A stretch of DNA of 17,190 bases, taken from NCBI GenBank assembly GCA_946482635.1, contig CAMLSG010000108.1, positions 1 through 17,190 on the forward strand, in the 5' to 3' direction. The translations under genes and the position numbers were made by a program. Positions 7,112 through 14,292 of the stretch are shown here, one piece after another (the first letter of the stretch is position 1; each line of letters starts with the position of its first letter). This DNA comes from an uncultured Duganella sp. (GTDB lineage Bacteria; Pseudomonadota; Gammaproteobacteria; Burkholderiales; Burkholderiaceae). The notes below the pieces were generated by a model. That model made no database searches. It was not told the origin of the DNA and worked only from the letters and a program-made list of their open reading frames with translations.

Positions 7112-7126
7112 CGACAAAGTGTTACA
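7112..7126. promoter_or_regulatory. Candidate response-regulator operator, RstA-box-like
   Basis: CGACAAAGTGTTACA. Its last 14 bases match the E. coli RstA consensus TACATNTNGTTACA at 9 of 12 defined positions, including the whole GTTACA half. It also matches CGACAAA-N5-TACA at 4618-4633 before the sensor kinase. It lies in the region between the divergent response regulator and Sel1-repeat genes. Confidence 0.5.
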
Positions 7127-7190
7127 AACAGACGAAACTCGGGGAGGGCTGGCCTTTTGGCGTGCAACATGTAATGCTTGCCAGAACTTA

Positions 7191-7197
7191 AAGGGAA
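7191..7197 (+). promoter_or_regulatory. Ribosome-binding site deciding a GTG start
   Basis: AAGGGAA lies 5 bases before GTG 7203. The GTG opens a clean signal peptide, whereas upstream in-frame starts (for example ATG 7044) would place it internally. Confidence 0.55.
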
Positions 7198-7202
7198 CCG
7201 AT

Positions 7203-7658
7203 GTGCCGAAACCGACCGCTATTATTGCCGTGCTTTCCGCTGCGTGCCTGCTTTCAACTGAAGTCATTGCGCATAATAAACAGCCCAAAAAAGCAGAGCC
7301 GTATTATGCGAATTCTGCATTCTTGTTGACTGAAGCCGAAAGGAACGAATTGGTCGATAAAGCCAATGCCGGCGACAACAGGGCGGCTGCCCGCCTGGGC
7401 TTCTTTTATGATTTTACGACCCGCAATCGTGACGCAGCCTACTATTGGTTCAAGAAGGCGGCATTAAATGGCGATGTGACAACCCAATATAACCTGGGTG
7501 TGCGCGTGCTGGGCACTTCGAGCCCGGATAAGTGTACCGAGGCGAAGTACTGGTTCACGATGGCGAGCCAGAACGGAATGGAGCAGGCGAAAAAGAGCCT
7601 GGACAGCCTCGGCGATTGCCCGGGTTCGCCGCAACAACCGCCGACGCGGGAGCCGTAG
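7203..7658 (+). CDS. Small secreted Sel1-repeat protein
   Basis: 151 aa with a GTG start. A Sec signal peptide covers 1-23 (VIA before His24). After a short lysine-rich linker come about two Sel1-like (SLR/TPR-type) helical repeats: one around 57-90 (AAARLGFFYDF...AAYYWFKKAALNG) and one around 93-126 (TTQYNLGVRVLG...AKYWFTMASQNG, the second short). The tail is Pro-rich (GSPQQPPTREP). Sel1 repeats normally mediate protein-protein contacts, so this is probably a small periplasmic adaptor with unknown partner. The mature protein has two cysteines (in DKCTEAK and GDCPG) that might pair. The gene is divergent from the response regulator and shares its roughly 157-bp upstream region, so control by that regulator is possible. 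A hairpin overlapping its stop probably ends the transcript. Confidence 0.8.
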   Translation: MPKPTAIIAVLSAACLLSTEVIAHNKQPKKAEPYYANSAFLLTEAERNELVDKANAGDNRAAARLGFFYDFTTRNRDAAYYWFKKAALNGDVTTQYNLGVRVLGTSSPDKCTEAKYWFTMASQNGMEQAKKSLDSLGDCPGSPQQPPTREP

Positions 7659-7665
7659 CTCCCGC
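7646..7665. terminator. Hairpin between the Sel1-repeat gene and the acyl-CoA dehydrogenase gene, terminator-like
   Basis: GCGGGAGC (7646-7653) and GCTCCCGC (7658-7665) form a perfect 8-bp GC-rich stem with the 4-base loop CGTA. The stem spans the Sel1 stop codon (TAG 7656-7658) and lies 5 bases beyond the convergent dehydrogenase stop. Only TTGCAT follows on the plus strand, so the U-tract is poor. It may serve both directions. Confidence 0.5.
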
Positions 7666-7670
7666 TTGCA

Positions 7671-8798
7671 TCACAGGGCGCGGGCGATCAGCAGCTTCTG
7701 GATGTCGCTGGTACCTTCGTAGATCTGGCACACGCGCACGTCGCGGTAGATGCGTTCCACCGGGAAGTCGGCAGTGTAGCCATAGCCGCCGTGAATCTGG
7801 ATCGCGTCGGAGCAGACGCGCTCCGCCATCTCGGAGGCGAACAGTTTGGCCATCGCCGCCTCTTTCAGGCACGGCTGGCCGGCGTCTTTCAGCGACGCGG
7901 CATGCCAGATCAGCTGGCGTGCGGCTTCCAGCTGCATTGCCATTTCCGACAGCTTGAACTGCACCGACTGGTGCTCGAAGATCGGCTTGCCGAACGATTC
8001 GCGCTCGCGCGCGTACTTCAGCGCTGCCTCAAACGCGGAGCGCGCCATGCCGACCGATTGCGAGGCGATGCCGATACGGCCGCCTTCCAGGCCGGACAGG
8101 GCGATCTTGTATCCCTGGCCTGGCTCGCCGATCATGTTCGCTGCCGGTACGCGGCAATTCTCGAACAGGATCTGCGCGGTATCGGACGAGTGCTGGCCCA
8201 TCTTGTGCTCGATGCCGGCCACGATATAGCCCGGTGTATTGGTCGGCACCCAGAAGGCGCTGATACCCTTCTTGCCCGCTGCCTTGTCGGTGACCGCGAA
8301 CACGATCGCCACGTCGGCATGCTTGCCGGAAGTGATGAACTGCTTGGTGCCGTTGATGATGTAGTCATCGCCATCGCGGGTTGCAGTGGTGCGCAAGGCA
8401 GCGGCATCGCTGCCGGTGTGCGGCTCGGTCAGTGCGAAGGCGCCCAGCATTTCGCCCTGCGCCAGTGGACGCAGCCACTGCTGCTTCTGCTGCTCGTTCG
8501 CGTACATCATGCCGATGCTGCACACCGGGCAGTTATTCACGGAAATGACGGTGGAGGTACCGCCATCGCCGGCAGCGATTTCTTCCAGCACCAGTGCCAG
8601 CGAAACGTAATCGAGGCCCGCGCCGCCCAGTTCCTCCGGCACGGCGACGCCGAAGGCGCCCAGCGCCGCCAGCTCTTTCAGCTCTTCTTTCGGGAAGTGG
8701 TGTTCCTTGTCCCAGCGTGCTGCGTTGGGCGCCAGGCGCTCCTGTGAAAACGCACGCAGCGCATCGCGGATCATTTCGTGTTGTTCGTTGAGGATCAT
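7671..8798 (-). CDS. Acyl-CoA dehydrogenase, short-chain / 2-methyl-branched type
   Basis: 375 aa FAD enzyme making the alpha-beta double bond in an acyl-CoA and passing electrons to ETF. Three-part ACAD fold: N-terminal helical part (~1-115), beta domain with the FAD/substrate signature AFALTEPHTGSDAAALRTTA and a WVPTNTPG stretch (~116-225), and C-terminal helices with RESFGKPIFEHQSVQFKLSEMAMQLEAARQLIW and QIHGGYGYTADFPVERIYRD. The catalytic base is Glu361 in IYEGTSDIQ, as in short/medium-chain and 2-methylbutyryl/isobutyryl-CoA dehydrogenases, unlike the isovaleryl-CoA enzyme at 12584-13768. Length is typical. ATG 8798 is preceded by a weak AGAAAG. The gene is separated from the dehydrogenase/reductase gene upstream by 68 bp holding a strong hairpin, so it may form its own unit. 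Short straight-chain or branched substrates fit the neighbours; the exact one is not determinable here. Confidence 0.94.
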   Translation of the reverse strand: MILNEQHEMIRDALRAFSQERLAPNAARWDKEHHFPKEELKELAALGAFGVAVPEELGGAGLDYVSLALVLEEIAAGDGGTSTVISVNNCPVCSIGMMYANEQQKQQWLRPLAQGEMLGAFALTEPHTGSDAAALRTTATRDGDDYIINGTKQFITSGKHADVAIVFAVTDKAAGKKGISAFWVPTNTPGYIVAGIEHKMGQHSSDTAQILFENCRVPAANMIGEPGQGYKIALSGLEGGRIGIASQSVGMARSAFEAALKYARERESFGKPIFEHQSVQFKLSEMAMQLEAARQLIWHAASLKDAGQPCLKEAAMAKLFASEMAERVCSDAIQIHGGYGYTADFPVERIYRDVRVCQIYEGTSDIQKLLIARAL

Positions 8799-8822
8799 TG
8801 TTATCTTTCTCTACGGCTGGGG

Positions 8823-8857
8823 CCGTGTCCCATGGGGCCTGACCCCATGGGACACGG
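8823..8857. repeat. Perfect 15-bp inverted repeat, second member of the dispersed hairpin family
   Basis: CCGTGTCCCATGGGG (8823-8837) and CCCCATGGGACACGG (8843-8857) pair without mismatch around the 5-base loop CCTGA. On the minus strand the loop region reads GGGGTCAGGC, the core found in the hairpin at 2273-2321. The 12-mer GACACGGGCTCG (8851-8862) is identical to 2310-2321. It fills the gap between the SDR gene and the downstream acyl-CoA dehydrogenase gene. It has no T-run, so it could attenuate transcription or act as a REP-like dispersed element. Confidence 0.75.
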
Positions 8858-8866
8858 GCTCGGCTG

Positions 8867-9535
<669 letters not shown>

Positions 9536-9540
9536 CGTGC

Positions 9541-10740
9541 TTATACCAGCTCGATGCCCATGGCAGTGGCTTCGCCGCCGCCGATGCACAGTGCCGCCAC
9601 GCCCTTCTTGCCGCCCTTGGCTTTCAGTGCGCCGATCAGGGTGGTGATGATGCGCGCGCCGGTGGCGCCGATCGGGTGGCCCAGGGCGCAGGCGCCGCCG
9701 TGCACGTTCACCTTGCTGTGCGGGATGTCCAGGTCGTGCATCGCTGCCATTGGCACGGCGGCGAAGGCTTCGTTGATCTCGAACAGGTCAACGTCGCTGA
9801 CTTTCCAGCCGGTCTTGGCCAGCAGTTTCTGGATCGCGCCTACCGGGGCGGTGGTGAACTGCTCCGGCACCAGGGAGTTGGTGGCGTGGCCGGTGACCTT
9901 GGCGATCACGGTTGCGCCCAGCTTCCTGGCGGTGGATTCGCGCATCATGACCAGGGCGGCAGCGCCGTCGTTGATCGAGGAGGACGATGCGGCGGTGATG
10001 GTGCCGTCCTTGGCGAAGGCTGGCTTCAGGGCCGGGATCTTTTCGATCTTGGCTTTCAGCGGGCCTTCATCCTTGTCGATCACTACATCGCCGGCGCGGC
10101 CGGAGACGGTTACCGGGGCGATTTCCCAGTTGAAGGCGCCGGATGCCTGCGCTGCCTGTGCGCGCTTGACGGATTCGATGGCGAAGTTGTCCTGCGCTTC
10201 GCGGGTGAACTTGTAGGCAGCCGAGCACTGTTCGGCGAAAGTGCCCATGGAGCGGCCGGCGCCGGTCTTGGCGTCGCGGGTGTAGGCGTCTTCCAGGCCG
10301 TCGTACATCATGTGGTCGAACATCATGCCGTGGCCGATGCGGTAGCCGCCGCGTGCCTTGGGAATCAGGTAAGGGGCGTTGGTCATGGATTCCATGCCGC
10401 CCGCCACGATCACTTCGGCCGAACCGGCGGCGATGGCGTCGTAGGCGAAGATGGCTGCCTGCATGGCGGAGCCGCACATCTTGGACAGGGTCACGGCGCC
10501 GGCGGATACCGGCAGGCCGGCCTTGATCGATGCCTGGCGTGCTGGCGCCTGGCCCTGGCCTGCCATCAGGCAGTTGCCGAAGTAGACGTGTTCGACGGCT
10601 TCCGGCTTGATGCCGGCGCGTTCGACGGCGGCCTTGATGGCCACTGCGCCCAGGTCATTGGCGCTCAGGCTTGCGAAGTCGCTCTGGAATGCACCCATTG
10701 GGGTACGTGCTGCGCCGACGATTACGATTGGGTCATTCAT
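9541..10740 (-). CDS. Acetyl-CoA C-acetyltransferase (thiolase)
   Basis: 399 aa thiolase, catalysing acetoacetyl-CoA + CoA to two acetyl-CoA (or the reverse). Catalytic residues are the nucleophile Cys89 in [12 protein letters not shown], His355 in [16 protein letters not shown], and Cys385 in [22 protein letters not shown] near the N-terminus and ESMTNAPYL are also family signatures. Length is typical for biosynthetic or degradative class II thiolases. I chose ATG 10740: the 38 upstream residues lie in the aceK 3' end and are not thiolase-like. The start overlaps the aceK stop by 8 bases (ATGAATGA), implying coupled translation, with GGAG about a dozen bases upstream. In leucine catabolism it would split the acetoacetyl-CoA made from acetoacetate. 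A role in polyhydroxybutyrate synthesis is an alternative. Confidence 0.95.
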   Translation of the reverse strand: MNDPIVIVGAARTPMGAFQSDFASLSANDLGAVAIKAAVERAGIKPEAVEHVYFGNCLMAGQGQAPARQASIKAGLPVSAGAVTLSKMCGSAMQAAIFAYDAIAAGSAEVIVAGGMESMTNAPYLIPKARGGYRIGHGMMFDHMMYDGLEDAYTRDAKTGAGRSMGTFAEQCSAAYKFTREAQDNFAIESVKRAQAAQASGAFNWEIAPVTVSGRAGDVVIDKDEGPLKAKIEKIPALKPAFAKDGTITAASSSSINDGAAALVMMRESTARKLGATVIAKVTGHATNSLVPEQFTTAPVGAIQKLLAKTGWKVSDVDLFEINEAFAAVPMAAMHDLDIPHSKVNVHGGACALGHPIGATGARIITTLIGALKAKGGKKGVAALCIGGGEATAMGIELV

Positions 10741-12556
10741 TTTCAAAGGTCTCCAAAAGGGATGGTGTTGCTTGCTTCGCTGCCTCGGGCAGCGAATCTC
10801 GGTTGCGGAAACGGACGTGCTGGGGATACGGGAACACGTCCTCAATGACGCCACTGGCGATCAGCTCTTTTTTCCTGGCCCACCAGTGAGGCGAGAGCAG
10901 CTCGGCGTGGTGCTTCATAAAGTATTTTCGGATTTTCGCGTTACCGAGCAAGAACTTGTCGAACTGCTCGGGAAACACGTCGTGCTTTCCAATGGGGTAC
11001 CACGGCTCGGCGGACATTTCGTCCTCCTCGTTACGCGGCGCCGGAATCACACGGAAGTTGCAGTCCGTGATGTATTCAATTTCATCGTAGTCGTAGAAAA
11101 CGACACGCTTGTGACGGGTGACGCCGAAATTCTTGTACAGCATGTCACCCGGGAAGATATTGGCTGCCACCAGGTCCTTGATGGCGTTGCCGTATTCGAT
11201 GATGCCGTGCTCCAGCGCCGCATCGTCGCCCACTTCGTCGGCGTGCGACAGGAACATATTCAGCGGCACCATGCGGCGTTCGATGTACAGGTGCTTGATG
11301 ACCAGCTGGTCGCCCTCTTCTTCGATCAGTGACGGCGCGAAGTGCTTCAACTCCATCACCAGTTCTTCGCTGAAGCGGTTGCGCGGGAAGGCGACGTTGG
11401 AGTACTCCAGCGTGTCGGCCATGCGGCCCACGCGGTCGTGGTGCTTCACCAGCAGGTACTTCGACTTGATCTGCTCGCGCGTGGTTTCCTTCGGCGGCGG
11501 GTAGAAGTCCTTGATCACCTTGAACACATAAGGGAAGGACGGCAGCGCGAACACCAGCATCACCAGGCCGCGGATGCCGGGCGCAATCGCGAACAGGTCG
11601 GACGAATGTTTCAGGTGCTGCAGGTAGTCGCGGTAGAAGGCGTTCTTGCCCTGCTTCTGCAGGCCGAGGATGGTGTAGATCTCGCTGCGCGGCTTGAGCG
11701 GCAGCAGGTTGCGCAGGAACTGCACATAGGCCGACGGCACTTCCATGTCGACCAGGAAGTAGGCGCGCGTGAACGAGAACAGCAAGACGATGTCCTGCTG
11801 CTCGGTCAGCACTGCGTCCAGCACCAGCTGCTTGTTCTTGTTGTGCAGGATCGGCACCACGAAAGGCAATTCGCGGCTGCCGTTGATGGCGCGGCCCACG
11901 ATGTAGGCGCCCTTGTTGCGGAAGAACAGGCTCGAAAGAATCTGTATTTGCGCATTCGGTTCCAGTTCGCCGAACAGGTCGGACAACCGTTCTTCCACCA
12001 GCGCGACGTCGCGCGATAGGTTGGCGAACGGTGTATTGAGCTGGAAGTTGGTGACGATGCGCTTGAGCGTGAAAGTCAGGCCATCCTTGCCCGGATAGTA
12101 CACGCGGTAAGTTGGCGCAACTTCTTCAGTGTCGATGTACTCGGTCGAGACGACCGGGCGCACGAAAATGAACTCGTTGTGGAAGTAGGAGCGGTGCAGG
12201 ATATTGCAGCACACGGAGTTGAAGAAGGTTTCCGCCAGCTCCGGCTGCTTGTGGCCGGACAGCATGCCGATGTAGTGCAGCTTGAGTTCGCGCCACACTT
12301 CATCGGTCAGCTCGGACGGGTCGTACTCGTCCTCCAGCATCTGTACGCATTCCTGCACGCGCTTGTCGTAAAAGTCGATCCGTTCGCGCGCCGCGACCTG
12401 GGCCACCGCCCAGTCGCCTTGCTCGAAATGCCGCTTGGCCGCCTGCGCCGCCTGCCGGAACAGGCGGTAGTGCTTGTCGAACCCCTCGCGGATGGTGCGC
12501 GCAATGTCGAACGCGATTTGCGACGACAGCAGCTTGGGGAAGGCGGCGTGGATCAT
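10733..12556 (-). CDS. aceK: Isocitrate dehydrogenase kinase/phosphatase AceK
   Basis: 607 aa bifunctional enzyme that phosphorylates (inactivates) and dephosphorylates isocitrate dehydrogenase, thereby setting flux between the TCA cycle and the glyoxylate shunt. The N-terminal regulatory half is ~1-320 and the kinase-like half ~325-585. By alignment with E. coli AceK I place the nucleotide loop [12 protein letters not shown] at 325-336, Lys346 (equivalent to K336), Asp381 (D371, needed for phosphatase activity), Asp471 and Asn476 in [10 protein letters not shown] (D457/N462), and Asp489/Asp491 in FYDYDE (D475/D477). All key residues are present, so both activities should be intact. E. coli AceK is 578 aa; the excess is mainly in the C-terminal tail and a short insertion. 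ATG 12556 opens on the conserved N-terminal segment, 27 bases after the isovaleryl-CoA dehydrogenase stop, and the 3' end overlaps the thiolase. Neither aceA/aceB nor icd is in the window. Confidence 0.97.
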   Translation of the reverse strand: MIHAAFPKLLSSQIAFDIARTIREGFDKHYRLFRQAAQAAKRHFEQGDWAVAQVAARERIDFYDKRVQECVQMLEDEYDPSELTDEVWRELKLHYIGMLSGHKQPELAETFFNSVCCNILHRSYFHNEFIFVRPVVSTEYIDTEEVAPTYRVYYPGKDGLTFTLKRIVTNFQLNTPFANLSRDVALVEERLSDLFGELEPNAQIQILSSLFFRNKGAYIVGRAINGSRELPFVVPILHNKNKQLVLDAVLTEQQDIVLLFSFTRAYFLVDMEVPSAYVQFLRNLLPLKPRSEIYTILGLQKQGKNAFYRDYLQHLKHSSDLFAIAPGIRGLVMLVFALPSFPYVFKVIKDFYPPPKETTREQIKSKYLLVKHHDRVGRMADTLEYSNVAFPRNRFSEELVMELKHFAPSLIEEEGDQLVIKHLYIERRMVPLNMFLSHADEVGDDAALEHGIIEYGNAIKDLVAANIFPGDMLYKNFGVTRHKRVVFYDYDEIEYITDCNFRVIPAPRNEEDEMSAEPWYPIGKHDVFPEQFDKFLLGNAKIRKYFMKHHAELLSPHWWARKKELIASGVIEDVFPYPQHVRFRNRDSLPEAAKQATPSLLETFENE

Positions 12557-12583
12557 GGCGGCCCCGGTTGGGAACGGCGTTGC

Positions 12584-13768
12584 TTACTTGGTCTCGGCGA
12601 ACAGTTCGCGGCCGATCAGCATGCGGCGGATCTCGCTGGTGCCGGCGCCGATTTCATACAGCTTGGCGTCGCGCCACAGGCGGCCGACCGGGTATTCGTT
12701 GATGTAGCCATTGCCGCCCAGGGTCTGGATTGCTTCGCCTGCCATCCAGGTTGCCTTCTCGGCCGAGTACAGGATGGCGCCGGCAGCATCCTTGCGCAGT
12801 GCACGCACCTGCTCAGGCGAAGTAGCGCGGTCGCAAGCCTGGCCGACGGCGTAGACGTAGGCGCGGCAAGCCATCATGGTGGAGTACATGTCCGCCAGCT
12901 TGCCCTGCATCAGCTGGAATTCGCCGATCGGTTGGCCGAACTGCTTGCGGTCGTGGATGTATGGCACGACGGCGTCCATGCAGGCCGACATGATGCCCAG
13001 CGGTCCGCCGGACAGCACAGTGCGCTCGAAATCCAGGCCGGACATCAGCACGTTGACGCCCTTGCCCAGGCCGCCCAGCACGTTTTCGGCCGGCACTTCG
13101 CAGTCTTCGAAGACCAGCTCGCCGGTGTGGGAGCCGCGCATGCCCAGCTTGTCCAGCTTCTGGGCGATGGAGAAGCCCTTGAAGCCCTTCTCGATCAGGA
13201 AGGCGGTCATGCCGCGCGGGCCGGCTTCGATGTCGTTCTTGGCGTACACCACCAGGGTGTCGGCGTCCGGGCCGTTGGTGATCCACATCTTGGTGCCGTT
13301 CAGCACCCAGCGGTCGCCCTTGAAGTCGGCGCGCAGCTTCATCGACACCACGTCGGAACCGGCGTTCGGCTCGGACATGGCCAGCGCACCCACGTGCTCG
13401 CCGGAGATCAGCTTCGGCAGGTATTTCTTCTTCTGTTCTTCAGTGCCGTTGCGCTTGATCTGGTTGACGCACAGGTTGGAGTGCGCGCCGTAGGACAGGC
13501 CGACCGAGGCGGAAGCGCGGGAAATCTCTTCCATCGCGATGATGTGGGCCAGGTAGCCCATGTTCGAGCCGCCATATTCTTCGCCAACGGTGATGCCCAG
13601 CAGGCCCAGTTCGCCCATCTTGCGCCACAGGTCCATCGGGAACTGGTCGGTACGGTCGATTTCAGCGGCGCGTGGGGCGATTTCGGCAGCGGCAAACTGC
13701 TGCACGGCTTCGCGCAGGGCGGCGATGTCTTCGCCGTGATCAAAGGTCAGGCCTGGGAGATGGAGCAT
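12584..13768 (-). CDS. ivd: Isovaleryl-CoA dehydrogenase
   Basis: 394 aa FAD-dependent acyl-CoA dehydrogenase of leucine catabolism, converting isovaleryl-CoA to 3-methylcrotonyl-CoA with ETF as acceptor. The diagnostic feature is the relocated catalytic base Glu248 in [17 protein letters not shown]. The position that carries Glu in other ACADs is Gly here ([19 protein letters not shown]). Other ACAD signatures are [15 protein letters not shown] (131-145), [15 protein letters not shown] (156-170) and [20 protein letters not shown]. Length is typical. ATG 13768 has a good Shine-Dalgarno (AGAGGA, 13773-13778 minus strand). The upstream 71-bp gap holds a promoter overlapped by a large ACGT-type dyad (13814-13837), so repression by the adjacent LiuR-like regulator is expected. 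It leads an operon with aceK, thiolase and SDR. Carboxylase subunits and the other liu genes are not in the window. Confidence 0.96.
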   Translation of the reverse strand: MLHLPGLTFDHGEDIAALREAVQQFAAAEIAPRAAEIDRTDQFPMDLWRKMGELGLLGITVGEEYGGSNMGYLAHIIAMEEISRASASVGLSYGAHSNLCVNQIKRNGTEEQKKKYLPKLISGEHVGALAMSEPNAGSDVVSMKLRADFKGDRWVLNGTKMWITNGPDADTLVVYAKNDIEAGPRGMTAFLIEKGFKGFSIAQKLDKLGMRGSHTGELVFEDCEVPAENVLGGLGKGVNVLMSGLDFERTVLSGGPLGIMSACMDAVVPYIHDRKQFGQPIGEFQLMQGKLADMYSTMMACRAYVYAVGQACDRATSPEQVRALRKDAAGAILYSAEKATWMAGEAIQTLGGNGYINEYPVGRLWRDAKLYEIGAGTSEIRRMLIGRELFAETK

Positions 13769-13803
13769 GTCTTCCTCTATTGGTGTTGGGTGTTGAAGCG
13801 CAA

Positions 13804-13832
13804 ATGATACGCCTGACTTACGTTAACGTAAA
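13804..13832 (-). promoter_or_regulatory. Candidate sigma70-type promoter of the ivd operon
   Basis: On the minus strand, TTTACG (13832-13827) and TATCAT (13809-13804) are spaced by 17 bp. Start of transcription would be about 13797, giving a leader of roughly 29 bases that contains the AGAGGA ribosome-binding site. The -35 lies within the dyad operator, which fits a repressor. Confidence 0.5.
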
Positions 13833-13837
13833 CGTCA
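13814..13837. promoter_or_regulatory. Candidate LiuR operator in front of ivd
   Basis: A perfect 14-bp palindrome TTACGTTAACGTAA (13818-13831) is flanked by TGAC on the left and ACGTCA on the right, giving a dyad of about 24 bp. A related sequence (ACGTAACGTCAA) occurs before the regulator gene itself. MerR-family LiuR regulators are known to control leucine catabolism genes in proteobacteria. Assigning this dyad to it rests on position and recurrence. Confidence 0.65.
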
Positions 13838-13839
13838 AC

Positions 13840-14244
13840 TCAACCGGCTGTAGTTTGCTTTTCGGCAAGTGCAGCCAGCAGGCGCTTGCACTCTTCCTCG
13901 TGGGTCGCGATCTCTTGCAGGGACATTTCGATGTCTTCGCGCTGTTGTTCCAGCGTCTCGCGGTGCTGAGATAGCACGCCCAGGAAGCGGTTCATCTGGG
14001 CTTCAGTGTCTTTTGGCGACTCATACATATCCACCAGGCTCTTGATTTCGCTGAGCGAGAGGCCGATGCGTTTGCCGCGCAAGGTCAGCTTGAGGCGGGT
14101 GCGGTCGCGCGGCGTGTAGACGCGGTTGCGGCCGCCGGCGCCTTCACGCGACGGGCTCAACAGGCCCTGGTCTTCATAGAAACGGATGGCGCGCGGGGTG
14201 ATATCGAACTCGCGGGCCAGTTCGGTGATGGTGTAGGTCGGCAT
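13840..14244 (-). CDS. liuR: MerR-family regulator, LiuR-like (branched-chain amino acid catabolism)
   Basis: 134 aa. The N-terminal winged helix-turn-helix has YTITELAREFDITPRAIRFYEDQGLLSPSR (4-33) and the wing region RNRVYTPRDRTRLKLTLRGKRIGLSLSEIKSL (39-70). A long dimerisation helix/coiled coil covers ~80-128. There is no Cys-rich metal-binding C-terminus of the MerR/CueR/ZntR type: only one Cys (in EEECK), so a metal sensor is unlikely. LiuR proteins regulate leucine/isovalerate degradation, and the downstream ivd gene makes that assignment strong. ATG 14244 starts two residues before the conserved HTH. A CATTGT hexamer (minus strand, 14255-14250) lies only 5 bases before the ATG, so the message may be leaderless. 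The operator-like site at 14264-14280 overlaps its -35 region (TTGACG, 14279-14274), implying autoregulation and control of the divergent metallo-hydrolase gene. Confidence 0.9.
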   Translation of the reverse strand: MPTYTITELAREFDITPRAIRFYEDQGLLSPSREGAGGRNRVYTPRDRTRLKLTLRGKRIGLSLSEIKSLVDMYESPKDTEAQMNRFLGVLSQHRETLEQQREDIEMSLQEIATHEEECKRLLAALAEKQTTAG

Positions 14245-14263
14245 GGCTTACAATGGATCTTCC

Positions 14264-14280
14264 GTTTACGTAACGTCAAT
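14264..14280. promoter_or_regulatory. Second candidate LiuR operator, between liuR and the divergent metallo-hydrolase gene
   Basis: GTTTACGTAACGTCAAT, containing the 8-bp palindrome TTACGTAA (14266-14273). ACGTAACGTCAA is close to the right half of the ivd-proximal dyad (ACGTAAACGTCAA). On the minus strand TTGACG (14279-14274) is a good -35, 18 bp from CATTGT (14255-14250), so binding here would repress liuR. Confidence 0.6.
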
Positions 14281-14281
14281 C

Positions 14282-14287
14282 TATTGT
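14282..14287 (+). promoter_or_regulatory. Candidate -10 element of the metallo-hydrolase gene
   Basis: TATTGT ends 5 bases before ATG 14293, with no Shine-Dalgarno between, another leaderless-type arrangement. The operator at 14264-14280 lies immediately upstream, where it would block polymerase. Confidence 0.35.
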
Positions 14288-14292
14288 ACGCC

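Noticed and set aside
7044..7202. ATG 7044 as the start of the Sel1-repeat gene
   Set aside because: It overlaps the divergent regulator start and would bury a clean signal peptide. GTG 7203 has a ribosome-binding site.
7791..8747. Long plus-strand open frame opposite the acyl-CoA dehydrogenase
   Set aside because: The composition is that of antisense to an ACAD gene. The minus-strand product has all family motifs.
12179..13807. 542-codon plus-strand open frame opposite aceK and ivd
   Set aside because: It crosses two intact minus-strand genes. Its length is explained by high GC and absence of stop codons in that frame.
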